A DNA stretch of 64,000 bases from Desertivirga brevis (GTDB lineage Bacteria; Bacteroidota; Bacteroidia; Sphingobacteriales; Sphingobacteriaceae): positions 248,001 to 312,000 of the forward strand of contig NZ_JAFEWF010000005.1 in the NCBI RefSeq assembly GCF_017355835.1. The letters run 5' to 3'. Shown one piece after another: positions 51,264 to 59,579 of this stretch (the first letter of the stretch is position 1; each line of letters begins with the position of its first letter). The notes under the pieces were generated by a model. The model worked only from the letters and a program-made list of their open reading frames with translations, searched no databases and was not told the origin of the DNA. The position numbers and the translations under genes are program-made.

Positions 51264-52926
51264 TCGAATTGAGTACTTGTTTGGCTGCCTTTATTCCCTG
51301 GTAAAAGGCTTCTTCGAAAATGGAAACTCCACTTAGATCACTATGTCCAAAAAATATCTGATCATTTAGAGGCTGGTTAGCATTTCTTCTGCTTTCGCCC
51401 CAAACAAAACCTCTTGCAGGACTTATCATTCCATGTCCCCAAACCCAGAACTCTACATTTTCAATCTGTTCCGTGATATTAGGATGCAGGTACTCAAGCT
51501 CGGGCACTACTATGTCGAGCCATTGTTCATGATTCCTAGCGTATGCAGCTAGCCGGGCAACACGGGTATCGTGATCGCATAATGGAAGATAGTATGTAAT
51601 GATCTTGGAACCGCCCTCTGCTGTAATATCCTGGTGATTTGCATTGACATAACCAACGGAAGGCGTGTTATAAGCTACATTATCCCAGGAAAGTGGCGCG
51701 CCCGGTGCTCCTGTTAGGCCTTTAAGTGTAATGTTGGCAACCAGCCAGGGTGCATAGTTAAAGTCGTCATAATCCACCTCCGTCCTGGTAAAATTTCTAA
51801 GCAATTTCCTTGTTACATATTGAGGTGTTGCCATGATCAATTTTTCTGTTCTTATCTGGTAAGATTCCTTTTTCTTCAGATCATACACGTCGACCAGCAT
51901 AAAAGACTTATCTTCCTTAATTCCATAAACAAGTGTAGAGGAACGGACGTGCCGTTTAAGTCCGGCAGTAAGACCCTGCATCAAAAATCCGTTTCCTTCC
52001 GGCCAGGTTAGAACTGTTGAGCTCTCGGCGTTCACCGCTTTTCCCTTTCTACCTGCAAAGTAATGCAAACCCGCCCATGCTGATATCTTATCAAGCTTCT
52101 GGCCATAATCGTCCTTACAACAATATTCAAGATACCATAGGAGGTAAGGGGAGTTGAAGCCGTTTTTGTTTAAGTAATCGCTGAATAATAGTTTATCGAG
52201 TTTCCGCCATTCGGCATCTGTCGAACTTCGATCCAGGGGAATATCGAAGGCGTACTTTCCATCATTTCCTCTAACATATCTCAGTTCCTCCATTAAAGCC
52301 AGAAATCTTTTTATCTGGTCTTTATCCTCTGCTGGTATACCAAATTCAGGAATAAGGCCTTCCTGCCACTGTCCGTTGATGAGTAATCTTTCCTCAGGGT
52401 CGAAACAGAGTGAATATTCATTATAAAAAGGGAGACCGTTCTCGAAATGAGTGATCAGGTTACATTCCTGATAAAAATCAATCAGATCTTTATTTTCATT
52501 ATTGGCAGGGGTAACATAGTGTGCACCCAAAGGGTATTTTGAAACCTTCGATTCCCCGAACTTTGAGTTTCCCCCTGGCTGGTTCTCTAATTCCAGCAGT
52601 TCAAAATTCTCTAAGCCATTTTTCTTCAGCCAACGCGCAGCTGAAAGACCGGAAATTCCTCCTCCAATAACTAAAACACCAACATCCCTGGAGTAAGAGG
52701 GTTTAGGCAGTGATACCTTGTCCCTCAGAATATGTCCAGCGCTTGCATCGGGTCCTTTAAGTTCCGCTGGTATACCTGAATAAGGAGAAGACCCGGGCTT
52801 AATTTTTCGGATACAGGCATTGAGCGCAATGCCAGAACAAATAAGTCCCGCACGAAGCATAAATCCTCTTCTGCTGATACTATTTGTAACTGAGTTTCTA
52901 AAGAACCGATGCCCACTCATCCTCAA
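51250..52926 (-). CDS. Tat-exported FAD-dependent amine oxidase-like protein
   Basis: A 558-residue flavoprotein. The N-terminus has a twin-arginine signal (SISRRGFMLRAG) followed by a hydrophobic stretch and a Cys (ALNAC), so it may be a periplasmic lipoprotein. The FAD loop is VLVIGGGISGLSAARWLKKNG, with ELENQPGGNSKFG after it. LIMATPQYVTRKLL and the end VWGESRRNANQPLNDQIFFGHSDLSGVSIFEEAFYQG fit the flavin amine-oxidase/phytoene desaturase superfamily. Given its neighbours it may oxidise polyamines or their derivatives. Overlaps the spermidine-synthase gene by 29 bases. Confidence 0.85.
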   Translation of the reverse strand: MRMSGHRFFRNSVTNSISRRGFMLRAGLICSGIALNACIRKIKPGSSPYSGIPAELKGPDASAGHILRDKVSLPKPSYSRDVGVLVIGGGISGLSAARWLKKNGLENFELLELENQPGGNSKFGESKVSKYPLGAHYVTPANNENKDLIDFYQECNLITHFENGLPFYNEYSLCFDPEERLLINGQWQEGLIPEFGIPAEDKDQIKRFLALMEELRYVRGNDGKYAFDIPLDRSSTDAEWRKLDKLLFSDYLNKNGFNSPYLLWYLEYCCKDDYGQKLDKISAWAGLHYFAGRKGKAVNAESSTVLTWPEGNGFLMQGLTAGLKRHVRSSTLVYGIKEDKSFMLVDVYDLKKKESYQIRTEKLIMATPQYVTRKLLRNFTRTEVDYDDFNYAPWLVANITLKGLTGAPGAPLSWDNVAYNTPSVGYVNANHQDITAEGGSKIITYYLPLCDHDTRVARLAAYARNHEQWLDIVVPELEYLHPNITEQIENVEFWVWGHGMISPARGFVWGESRRNANQPLNDQIFFGHSDLSGVSIFEEAFYQGIKAAKQVLNSNGKV

Positions 52927-54406
52927 AATATTTCACCAGCACCTGATTGTTCAATTTATTCACTTCCGTCTCTCTCTTGGCCATGTCTTTTGGAAAATAC
53001 AGCATTTGATCCATGCTTTCCTTACTTACGAACTTAAGGTTGGAAATAAAGGAATTCGGCTTCTTATAGAAACTCTTCTTCATCGCCATGATATATCCCC
53101 ATTCGCCGAAAGATGGAACATAGTTATGATAGGGAACAGTGTGCAAACCTACAGATTCAAGGGTTTTATTGACGGTCCAGAACGATTTAGGGGCTACAAA
53201 AGGAGATGTAGATTGTACGACCATGATCCCGTCAGGATTTAATAGTTCCTTAATTATTGAATAAAAGGAATTTGTATATAATTTTCCTACAGAATAGTTA
53301 GAAGGATCCGGGAAATCAACAACTATAAAATCAAAGGTATCCTTTTGCTGACGGGCCCAGGTAAAAGCATCTGCATTAATCACCTTCACTTTCTTCGACA
53401 GTAATGATTTCTTGTTCAAACTCAATAACATCTCATTCTTTTGAAACAAAGAGGTCATTCCTTTGTCCAGGTCAACAAGGGTAATTTGCTCTACATTAGG
53501 ATATTTAAGTATTTCTCTAACCGCCAAACCGTCGCCGCCTCCCATTATCAAAACCTTACGTGCTCGCGGCAGAGCCTGAAGTCCGGGATGTACCAGGGCC
53601 TCATGATAACGGTACTCGTCGTCGGAACTGAACTGAAGATTTCCGTTCAGGAATAAACGCAATACTTTTCCTCGTTTAGTTAGGATGATGCGTTGGTAAG
53701 AGGTACTCTTGGAATAAATAATGGTGTCATTATAACTGAGACTTTCAGAGAAATTGGTGATCTTTTCGGCGTAAACAAAACCCAGCAGCAGACCAAGGAT
53801 ACTTATTATAGAGGCAGATTGAAGGTAATTAACCGCTGGTATCTCTTTTTTAAAATTTACACAGACCAATAAAGCAACAGAGACATTGAGGATACCAAAC
53901 AGATATGCTGTTTTTACCAAGCCTAAATAAGGGATCAATACCAGCGGAAAGATAAGGGATGCAAGCAAGGCCCCAATATAGTCGAAGGTAAACACCTTCG
54001 ACACGAGATCCTTAAACTCAAAACGGTTCTGAAGGATACGCATCAGCAAGGGGATTTCCAAACCTACCAATATCCCCGTAAGGGATACCAGACCGTACAA
54101 CAGTACCCTGAAAGAGGCAATGCTTTCAAATAGAAGAAATAGTAAAGTAGAACTTATTCCACCAACAATTCCAACCAATATTTCTATTTGGATGAACCAG
54201 GATAAGATATTTTTCTCAAAGTACTTGGACAACCAGCTGCCAATTCCCATTGAAAATAAATAAACACCAATAATGGTAGAGAACTGCGTTACGGAATCTC
54301 CAAGAAGGTAACTGGCAAGAGTTCCGGCAATCAGTTCATAAATTAACCCGCATGTTGCAACTACAAATACAGAGAGCAGCAACACTGCAGGAAGTTTGTT
54401 ATTCAT
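52898..54406 (-). CDS. speE: Membrane-embedded spermidine synthase-like aminopropyltransferase
   Basis: A 502-residue protein. Residues 1-210 have about seven membrane helices, and residues about 225-480 are a spermidine synthase domain. The SAM/dcSAM loop is MGGGDGLAVREIL (GGGDG at 289-293), the acidic residue follows in VDLDKGM, the substrate loop is NGNLQFSSDDEYRYHEALVHP, and DFPDPSNYSVGKLYTNSFY matches the D-x-x-D-P region. Typical cytosolic SpeE is about 290 residues; the added helices put this enzyme at the membrane. Confidence 0.9.
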   Translation of the reverse strand: MNNKLPAVLLLSVFVVATCGLIYELIAGTLASYLLGDSVTQFSTIIGVYLFSMGIGSWLSKYFEKNILSWFIQIEILVGIVGGISSTLLFLLFESIASFRVLLYGLVSLTGILVGLEIPLLMRILQNRFEFKDLVSKVFTFDYIGALLASLIFPLVLIPYLGLVKTAYLFGILNVSVALLVCVNFKKEIPAVNYLQSASIISILGLLLGFVYAEKITNFSESLSYNDTIIYSKSTSYQRIILTKRGKVLRLFLNGNLQFSSDDEYRYHEALVHPGLQALPRARKVLIMGGGDGLAVREILKYPNVEQITLVDLDKGMTSLFQKNEMLLSLNKKSLLSKKVKVINADAFTWARQQKDTFDFIVVDFPDPSNYSVGKLYTNSFYSIIKELLNPDGIMVVQSTSPFVAPKSFWTVNKTLESVGLHTVPYHNYVPSFGEWGYIMAMKKSFYKKPNSFISNLKFVSKESMDQMLYFPKDMAKRETEVNKLNNQVLVKYFEDEWASVL

Positions 54407-54411
54407 ATTTT

Positions 54412-54636
54412 CTATCCGTGAATGGCAGAACTAATAATTATAGCGATAGCAATAATAAATGCAGCACAAACAATAGCAAGTGCGTTATTCTTCTTATCAA
54501 CGATCTCTTTCCAGAGATTTTCCGGAGTGATCTTTTCTATTATAACGAAGGAAATAACCAGGATTACAATACCAAGTACTGAATAAACCAGGGATGCAAC
54601 TAAATACTTGTAATTGATCAGTTCGTGTAAACTCAT
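54412..54636 (-). CDS. DUF350 family small membrane protein
   Basis: A 74-residue inner-membrane protein with two helices (YLVASLVYSVLGIVILVISFVII and NALAIVCAAFIIAIAIIISSAI) joined by EKITPENLWKEIVDKKNN. This matches one DUF350 (YjfL-like) repeat. Its stop is five bases from the spermidine-synthase start, so they are coupled. The family has no known function but often lies near stress or polyamine genes. Confidence 0.88.
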   Translation of the reverse strand: MSLHELINYKYLVASLVYSVLGIVILVISFVIIEKITPENLWKEIVDKKNNALAIVCAAFIIAIAIIISSAIHG

Positions 54637-54684
54637 TTTCTTATTTTTTTGAAGTTTTCTTATTATTTGAGATGACTGGTTAAC

Positions 54685-54861
54685 CTACTTGTGGTAAAAC
54701 CTTGCTCCTGAACCAAAATGTCCACGGCTCGTATTTGTATACTCGGTGTTTTTTTCTGCCTTATCTGCCCAAAATGTGATTCCATTCCAGGTAGCATATC
54801 CAAAATAAAACAGAATAACCAGCATAAATCCTATATAGTATTTTAATGGTTTGATATCCAT
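54685..54861 (-). CDS. 58-residue membrane protein of the polyamine operon
   Basis: A short frame from ATG at 54861: MDIKPLKYYIGFMLVIL, then a helix (FYFGYATWNGITFWA) and a polar tail ending SRGHFGSGARFYHK. It has one membrane helix with the positive inside end at the N-terminus and a conserved-looking, glycine-rich periplasmic C-terminus. It fills the only gap in an otherwise tightly packed operon, three bases after the DUF4178 gene stop. I know no family name. The fit of frame, start and operon spacing makes it a likely real gene. Confidence 0.72.
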   Translation of the reverse strand: MDIKPLKYYIGFMLVILFYFGYATWNGITFWADKAEKNTEYTNTSRGHFGSGARFYHK

Positions 54862-54864
54862 ATC

Positions 54865-56214
54865 TTAATTATCAGTTTCGTAAGGAGAATAGTCACTGTT
54901 CATCCAACGCTTCCTTTCGAAGCTTGTCCAGCGGATGTAACTAATGATTGGGTAAATACTTAGTAGAAGCCAGACTAGTAGGATGTTACGCCACATCAAT
55001 ACGTTTGCAGTCACCGCAATATGGAGATAGGTTTGAGTGGGATCACCTGAAGCTGGATAAATATTAAGATGATATTTACCTTCAGGGATTTTCGAGAGGA
55101 TTATAGATTGGCTCTTCGATCCCTCAGACCATGATTCACCACTTTCATAGCCGTGATAGTATTCAATTCCTTTAGTTACTTCCCAGGTTTCATTTGTGCC
55201 TTCGTTAACCAAAACAACTGTCGCTTCCATCCAGCTATTATCAACATTTGCGCGTACTTCTATTTCGAGTGTTGTTCTCCCATATGGTTGCTCAAAAGAA
55301 GAGCTTAGGAATGGCTTGTATTCGTAAGTGCCTGAACTGGAACCCAAATAACTAGTTGAATCTGAGGAGTTTCGCTCAAATGAAATATTAAAATCACTAT
55401 TAAGCAATTCCCGCTCGGGCCTGATTGTCCTAAAAAGGAATACAACCAGCAATACAGCAAGAGCAGCTAGAATACTGACCTTGGCCAGGGTGTCAAAACT
55501 AGCTCCCTGTCGGGACGGCTGATTTGCCCCAATCTCAACTTTAGGTGGAAAACTCTCCGCGTTCAATCCAAAACCTTCAGCAATTTCTTCCAGCTCAGTA
55601 TATTCCCCCCAAAAATACTGTGCTTTGTTACTTCCGGAGTTTCCAACTTCCTTGAAAATAATAAAGGGTGGGGCAATGAATTCGTGCACCCTGGGGCGGT
55701 CATCCATAACATCGGAATCGAATTCCCCAATTGCACCAGTAATTACAGGCGTATACTTATTAAAAATCCGGTAATCGATATTGTTATGGGTGGCAGTTGT
55801 TGAATCGCTATACGCTTTTTCAAGGGAAGGTTCCCATGTCTGGTCAACAATAAAATTCCAATGACCGTTAAACTCCGACAATGTTGCATATCCCTTCTCG
55901 TAGTTATATAGCAAATATTCTTTCCAGCCATAGCTTGTACCTTTCTCTTTCTTTTCGAGGTAGGCTATCACCCGGAACTTATGGTCCTTTAAGGTTCCTA
56001 GGGCCCCAAGTGGAATAAGGGGTTTTGCTTTAACAGGAGGAACGTTTTTTTGGACTTTCGGTGTATAAGCAGTAACAAAACGAATAAAGGAATTACACGA
56101 ACTGCAAATACAATAATCACTTCCATCAGGATCATAAAGTGTAATTGCTTCATGGCATTTCGGGCACTTGAAGGTTTCCGGTTCCGGAAAAGAAAGCTGT
56201 TTTACTGTTGCCAT
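54865..56214 (-). CDS. DUF4178 protein with zinc ribbon and membrane helices
   Basis: A 449-residue protein. Residues 14-42 are a zinc ribbon (CPKC at 17-20 and CICSSC at 35-40). A DUF4178-type domain (GTSYGWKEYLLYNYEKGYATLSEFNGHWNFI) lies at about 70-150. Helices lie near 247-268 and near 405-428, with a soluble all-beta region between them. Starts two bases after the SpeD-like gene, so it is the second gene of the operon. DUF4178 proteins recur next to DUF350 and polyamine genes, as far as I recall; function unknown. Confidence 0.82.
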   Translation of the reverse strand: MATVKQLSFPEPETFKCPKCHEAITLYDPDGSDYCICSSCNSFIRFVTAYTPKVQKNVPPVKAKPLIPLGALGTLKDHKFRVIAYLEKKEKGTSYGWKEYLLYNYEKGYATLSEFNGHWNFIVDQTWEPSLEKAYSDSTTATHNNIDYRIFNKYTPVITGAIGEFDSDVMDDRPRVHEFIAPPFIIFKEVGNSGSNKAQYFWGEYTELEEIAEGFGLNAESFPPKVEIGANQPSRQGASFDTLAKVSILAALAVLLVVFLFRTIRPERELLNSDFNISFERNSSDSTSYLGSSSGTYEYKPFLSSSFEQPYGRTTLEIEVRANVDNSWMEATVVLVNEGTNETWEVTKGIEYYHGYESGESWSEGSKSQSIILSKIPEGKYHLNIYPASGDPTQTYLHIAVTANVLMWRNILLVWLLLSIYPIISYIRWTSFERKRWMNSDYSPYETDN

Positions 56215-56216
56215 AA

Positions 56217-56570
56217 TTAGCGCCTTAATTCGGTTTTCTGCAATTCGCTGCCTTCAAAAAATGCTAAGACTTCCGTGTAGATCGCTCTAACCTTTTCCGT
56301 ATTGTCCTTCCTGAAATTGGAAAGGAATATATCAAAAGTGGCAAGCTGAAACTCCGGCCAGGTATGTATAGAAAGATGGGATTCTGTAAGACAAATTACA
56401 GATGTGAAGCCTCCCTGATCGAAGTCATGATAAACTTCGCCAACGGAAGATAGCTCAAACCTCGTGATGAGTTTTTCAAAAAGTTCTCTCGAAGCTACCG
56501 AAGAGTAGAGAAGATCAGCTCTCTCAGTTTTAAATTCAGCTAAAATGTGTAACCCGGGATTATATTCCAT
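56217..56570 (-). CDS. speD: SpeD family protein (AdoMet decarboxylase homologue)
   Basis: A 117-residue prokaryotic class SpeD homologue, a pyruvoyl enzyme made by self-cleavage between Glu63 and Ser64 in LTESHLSIHTWPE. The His of the active site is His69. The usual proton-donor cysteine (Cys in the D-x-F-x-C-G block of Thermotoga SpeD) is Ser84 here (FDIFLSN). This could mean a changed substrate, since some SpeD homologues have become ornithine or arginine decarboxylases. First gene of the seven-gene operon, with a -7 element upstream. Confidence 0.87.
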   Translation of the reverse strand: MEYNPGLHILAEFKTERADLLYSSVASRELFEKLITRFELSSVGEVYHDFDQGGFTSVICLTESHLSIHTWPEFQLATFDIFLSNFRKDNTEKVRAIYTEVLAFFEGSELQKTELRR

Positions 56571-56586
56571 ATTGCAATAAGGAATT

Positions 56587-56594
56587 CAAAAATA
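56587..56594 (-). promoter_or_regulatory. -7 element of the polyamine operon
   Basis: Minus-strand TATTTTTG matches TAnnTTTG, 17-24 bases before the speD-like start codon. I found no TTTG at the expected distance upstream. Confidence 0.4.
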
Positions 56595-56788
56595 AATATT
56601 ATTTGAATATATGGAAATACGAGGGGCCAGGTAAGTGCATAACACATATTTTTTTCGCACATCATTCTTTAAATTCTTACAAATTTTTATGTTTGAGAGA
56701 ATTAAATCATTTCTAATGCGAAATAAACCTTGTCTGGAAACCTCAAATAAAAACATTTCTATAAACTCTTATACTCTTGCTATTTAAC

Positions 56789-58102
56789 ATGCAGTTTACG
56801 CAGGAACAGATTACTAAGCTAGCTCCCGATGATGCTTCAGCCAAAGCAGGTAAAGCTCTTGCCAGTAATTCCAAGTGGGTATTAAGGTGCGTGCATGAGA
56901 AAGCCTTGTGGGGTGACTGCCAGGGAAGTGGTAAAAATCCTTACAGAACGATTGTAGATCTAACTAATCTTGCTTTCAAATGCTCTTGTCCCAGTCGCAA
57001 ATTCCCCTGTAAACATGGGCTTGGCTTACTCTTCCTTTACGCTGCCAACCCTGATGTGTTTTCTGCAGAAAAGGAACTGCCTGAACATGTAGGTGAGTGG
57101 CTTGGCAAGCGCGCCGAAAGGGCAGAAAGCAAACCCATTCCGGTTGAAAAAGCAGCACCGGATGAACAGGCACAGCAAAAACGTATTGAAGCAAGAGAGA
57201 AAAAGGTAAGGGGCGGCATTGAAGAATTAAGGCTTTGGATGAAGGATGTGGTAAGAACTGGAATTATGAATGTGCCACAAGATCCTTATCAGTTTAATCA
57301 AAATATCATTGCCCGGATGGTTGATTCTCAGGCCGCTGGATTAGCGAATCATTTAAGGAGGATCAACAAAATTAACTATTACCAGGAAGGCTGGCAGAAG
57401 GCACTTATTAAGCAGTTAAGCAAGACCTATCTGTTAACAGAGGCATATGAAAATATTGAGGCCCTAAACACTGAACTTCAATCAGACATTAAAACCTTAA
57501 TAGGATGGAACACACCGAAAGAGGATGTGTTTAATTCAACAGGTATAAAAGACGAGTGGCTGATCTTAAGTATTTCGAACGAAGAAGAGGGAAATTTAAG
57601 GACCGAAAAGATCTGGCTTTATGGTTTAGGGTGTCAAAAATTTGCACTTATCCTAAATTTTTATGCTGGGGCACAACTTAGTGGACACGCTTTTGTGGAA
57701 GGGGGAACAGTAAAAGGTGAACTGGCGTTCTACCCGTCAACAACCCCGCTACGGGGATTAATGAAAGAACCGTTTGAAATAAATGGAAGGTTCATACAAC
57801 CTGGCATTAGAAGTTCTATATCAACACTTTTGGAGGATGTGACAAGTAAATTTTCACTTAATCCGTTTGTTTCTGAATTACCCTTTATTTTATCTTCTTG
57901 CCGGATAGCTCTTAATGGAAAAAACTGGTACATTATAGGAGATGATGGGAGTGGTTTGCGACTTTCTAATAATGAAGAGGAATGCTGGACTGTCCTTTCG
58001 ATCAGTAAAGGAAAAATGTTTCCTTGTTTCGGGATCTATGAAAATGAGTCGTTCAATATCCAGGCTTTATGGCCTTCCAATAGATACTATTCGATAAAAT
58101 GA
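56789..58102 (+). CDS. SWIM zinc-finger protein (YehQ-like)
   Basis: A 437-residue protein with an N-terminal SWIM finger. CSCPSRKFPCKHGLGLL places the metal ligands at Cys65, Cys67, Cys74 and His76 (CxC-x6-CxH). SWIM domains bind DNA or protein partners. Residues 90-440 are helical then beta-rich with no named domain. I use the ATG at 56789; a TTG 12 bases earlier is in frame. The stop overlaps the next start by four bases (ATGA). It corresponds to E. coli YehQ in this conserved set. First gene of the MoxR-VWA operon. Confidence 0.88.
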   Translation: MQFTQEQITKLAPDDASAKAGKALASNSKWVLRCVHEKALWGDCQGSGKNPYRTIVDLTNLAFKCSCPSRKFPCKHGLGLLFLYAANPDVFSAEKELPEHVGEWLGKRAERAESKPIPVEKAAPDEQAQQKRIEAREKKVRGGIEELRLWMKDVVRTGIMNVPQDPYQFNQNIIARMVDSQAAGLANHLRRINKINYYQEGWQKALIKQLSKTYLLTEAYENIEALNTELQSDIKTLIGWNTPKEDVFNSTGIKDEWLILSISNEEEGNLRTEKIWLYGLGCQKFALILNFYAGAQLSGHAFVEGGTVKGELAFYPSTTPLRGLMKEPFEINGRFIQPGIRSSISTLLEDVTSKFSLNPFVSELPFILSSCRIALNGKNWYIIGDDGSGLRLSNNEEECWTVLSISKGKMFPCFGIYENESFNIQALWPSNRYYSIK

Positions 58103-59568
58103 GCCTCCAGAACGATATTATAAAAACAGCCCTGCTGGGTACTGACAAAATACAATTTCAACTTCCAGAAGAGTTGTCGGATATTAGGGATGGTATCACC
58201 GCAACGCAGGAGGATAAAGAAGATGCCTTCCTAAAATCGGCTGCAATAGCTTTTCTCTATGAGGAGAGCGGCCAGGAGGCTAAGAATGCATTAAATGCTA
58301 TCCCTGAATGTCCTGATGATACCAGCGAAGAGTTGAGTGCAAGTACAAGTCAGCACTTAGAAGATGCGCTCCTATCAAAAGACGAAGTATTTTTCGAATA
58401 CCTGTTAACCAAAACCCTCGAGGCCGATAAAACCGTTTCTTCTAAATTGGTACCGCTGTTGCTAAACAAAGCAATTGAACAGAAAAGAAAAGCTGAAAAA
58501 CTGATCGCTGTTTGCGGGAAAACAGGAGAGTGGCTTTGCTCTTTAAACCCAAACTGGCAGAGACTAACCCTGAGGAATGAGGAGCAAATCGATTGGGAAA
58601 CGGGGAGCCTCGAAGACCGTAAGCTCTTTCTGGCACGACTAAGGACGACAGATCCTGATAAAGCTTTGCAGCTTCTCCAGGCAGTATTTGAGCAGGAAAA
58701 TGCAAATAATAGAGCTGAATTTCTGGAGATACTAGAAATTGGTATATCGGTACAAGATGAAGCCTTTCTACTGGAAGCATTAAAAGATAAAAGCAAGAAA
58801 GTGAAGGAAGTAGCCCTGAGATTACTTCAACCCTTACAGGGAACAGAAATTAACAACCTTTATATAAACTATTTTCTGGATTCTGTATCAATTAAAGAAG
58901 AACGTAGTCTGCTTATTCTTAAAAAAAAGGTCATCGAAATAGATCCAGCAGTCCTTCCATCTGATGACATGTTCAGATATGGGATAGAGAAAGTCAGTTC
59001 TGTTAAAGGTGTGGACGACCAGATATTCTGGCTTAGCCAGATCCTAAGTTTTATAGATCCTTCTGCTTTAGAAGAACGGTATCAAATAACCCAAGGTGAG
59101 TGGTTTAAGCTATTAATTGAGCATAAACAAAGCTCCGTTTTTATTCCTTACTTAGCCACTGCTGCTATTCGTTTCCGGAACACACCTCTTGCTAAGAACC
59201 TCCTCGCTCATGTCGAAGCTTTTCGAGAGGAATTACTCTTGGTCCTTTCTGAGGATGAACGCTACGAGTGGTATGATAAATACCTGGAGTCGAGGTTTCC
59301 CATTATATTAGGACTGTTGCTCAATGATCAGTATTCGATAATTCCGCAACAACTGGCAGAACGGATTGTAAAAAGGCTGGCGGTAAATCCATACGTGATA
59401 ACCCAGCCAATCTATACGAGGCTGGCTCTATCGCTACCAGTCAGCATTAGGATCTTTTTGAGCAAATATATTGAGGAAGGTGCTGACGACTATCAGAGAA
59501 GATACTTTAGTAGCCAGGCGTCTAATATGTTACATTATATTGAATTAAGAGAAGGTTTAACATTTTAA
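58099..59568 (+). CDS. DUF5691 family protein (helical repeat)
   Basis: A 489-residue cytosolic protein. It starts MSLQNDIIKTALLGTDKI, characteristic of DUF5691 with the TALLGTDK block. The body is mostly helical with repeated Leu-rich segments (ALQLLQAVFEQENANNRAEF, KSKKVKEVALRLLQPLQG) as in HEAT-type scaffolds. It ends 11 bases before the ATPase gene. Likely an adaptor for the MoxR complex. Confidence 0.82.
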   Translation: MSLQNDIIKTALLGTDKIQFQLPEELSDIRDGITATQEDKEDAFLKSAAIAFLYEESGQEAKNALNAIPECPDDTSEELSASTSQHLEDALLSKDEVFFEYLLTKTLEADKTVSSKLVPLLLNKAIEQKRKAEKLIAVCGKTGEWLCSLNPNWQRLTLRNEEQIDWETGSLEDRKLFLARLRTTDPDKALQLLQAVFEQENANNRAEFLEILEIGISVQDEAFLLEALKDKSKKVKEVALRLLQPLQGTEINNLYINYFLDSVSIKEERSLLILKKKVIEIDPAVLPSDDMFRYGIEKVSSVKGVDDQIFWLSQILSFIDPSALEERYQITQGEWFKLLIEHKQSSVFIPYLATAAIRFRNTPLAKNLLAHVEAFREELLLVLSEDERYEWYDKYLESRFPIILGLLLNDQYSIIPQQLAERIVKRLAVNPYVITQPIYTRLALSLPVSIRIFLSKYIEEGADDYQRRYFSSQASNMLHYIELREGLTF

Positions 59569-59579
59569 ATAAAGATATT

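Noticed and set aside
58350..58796. Minus-strand serine-rich frame of 148 codons
   Set aside because: Antisense shadow of the DUF5691 gene; composition mirrors its codon use.
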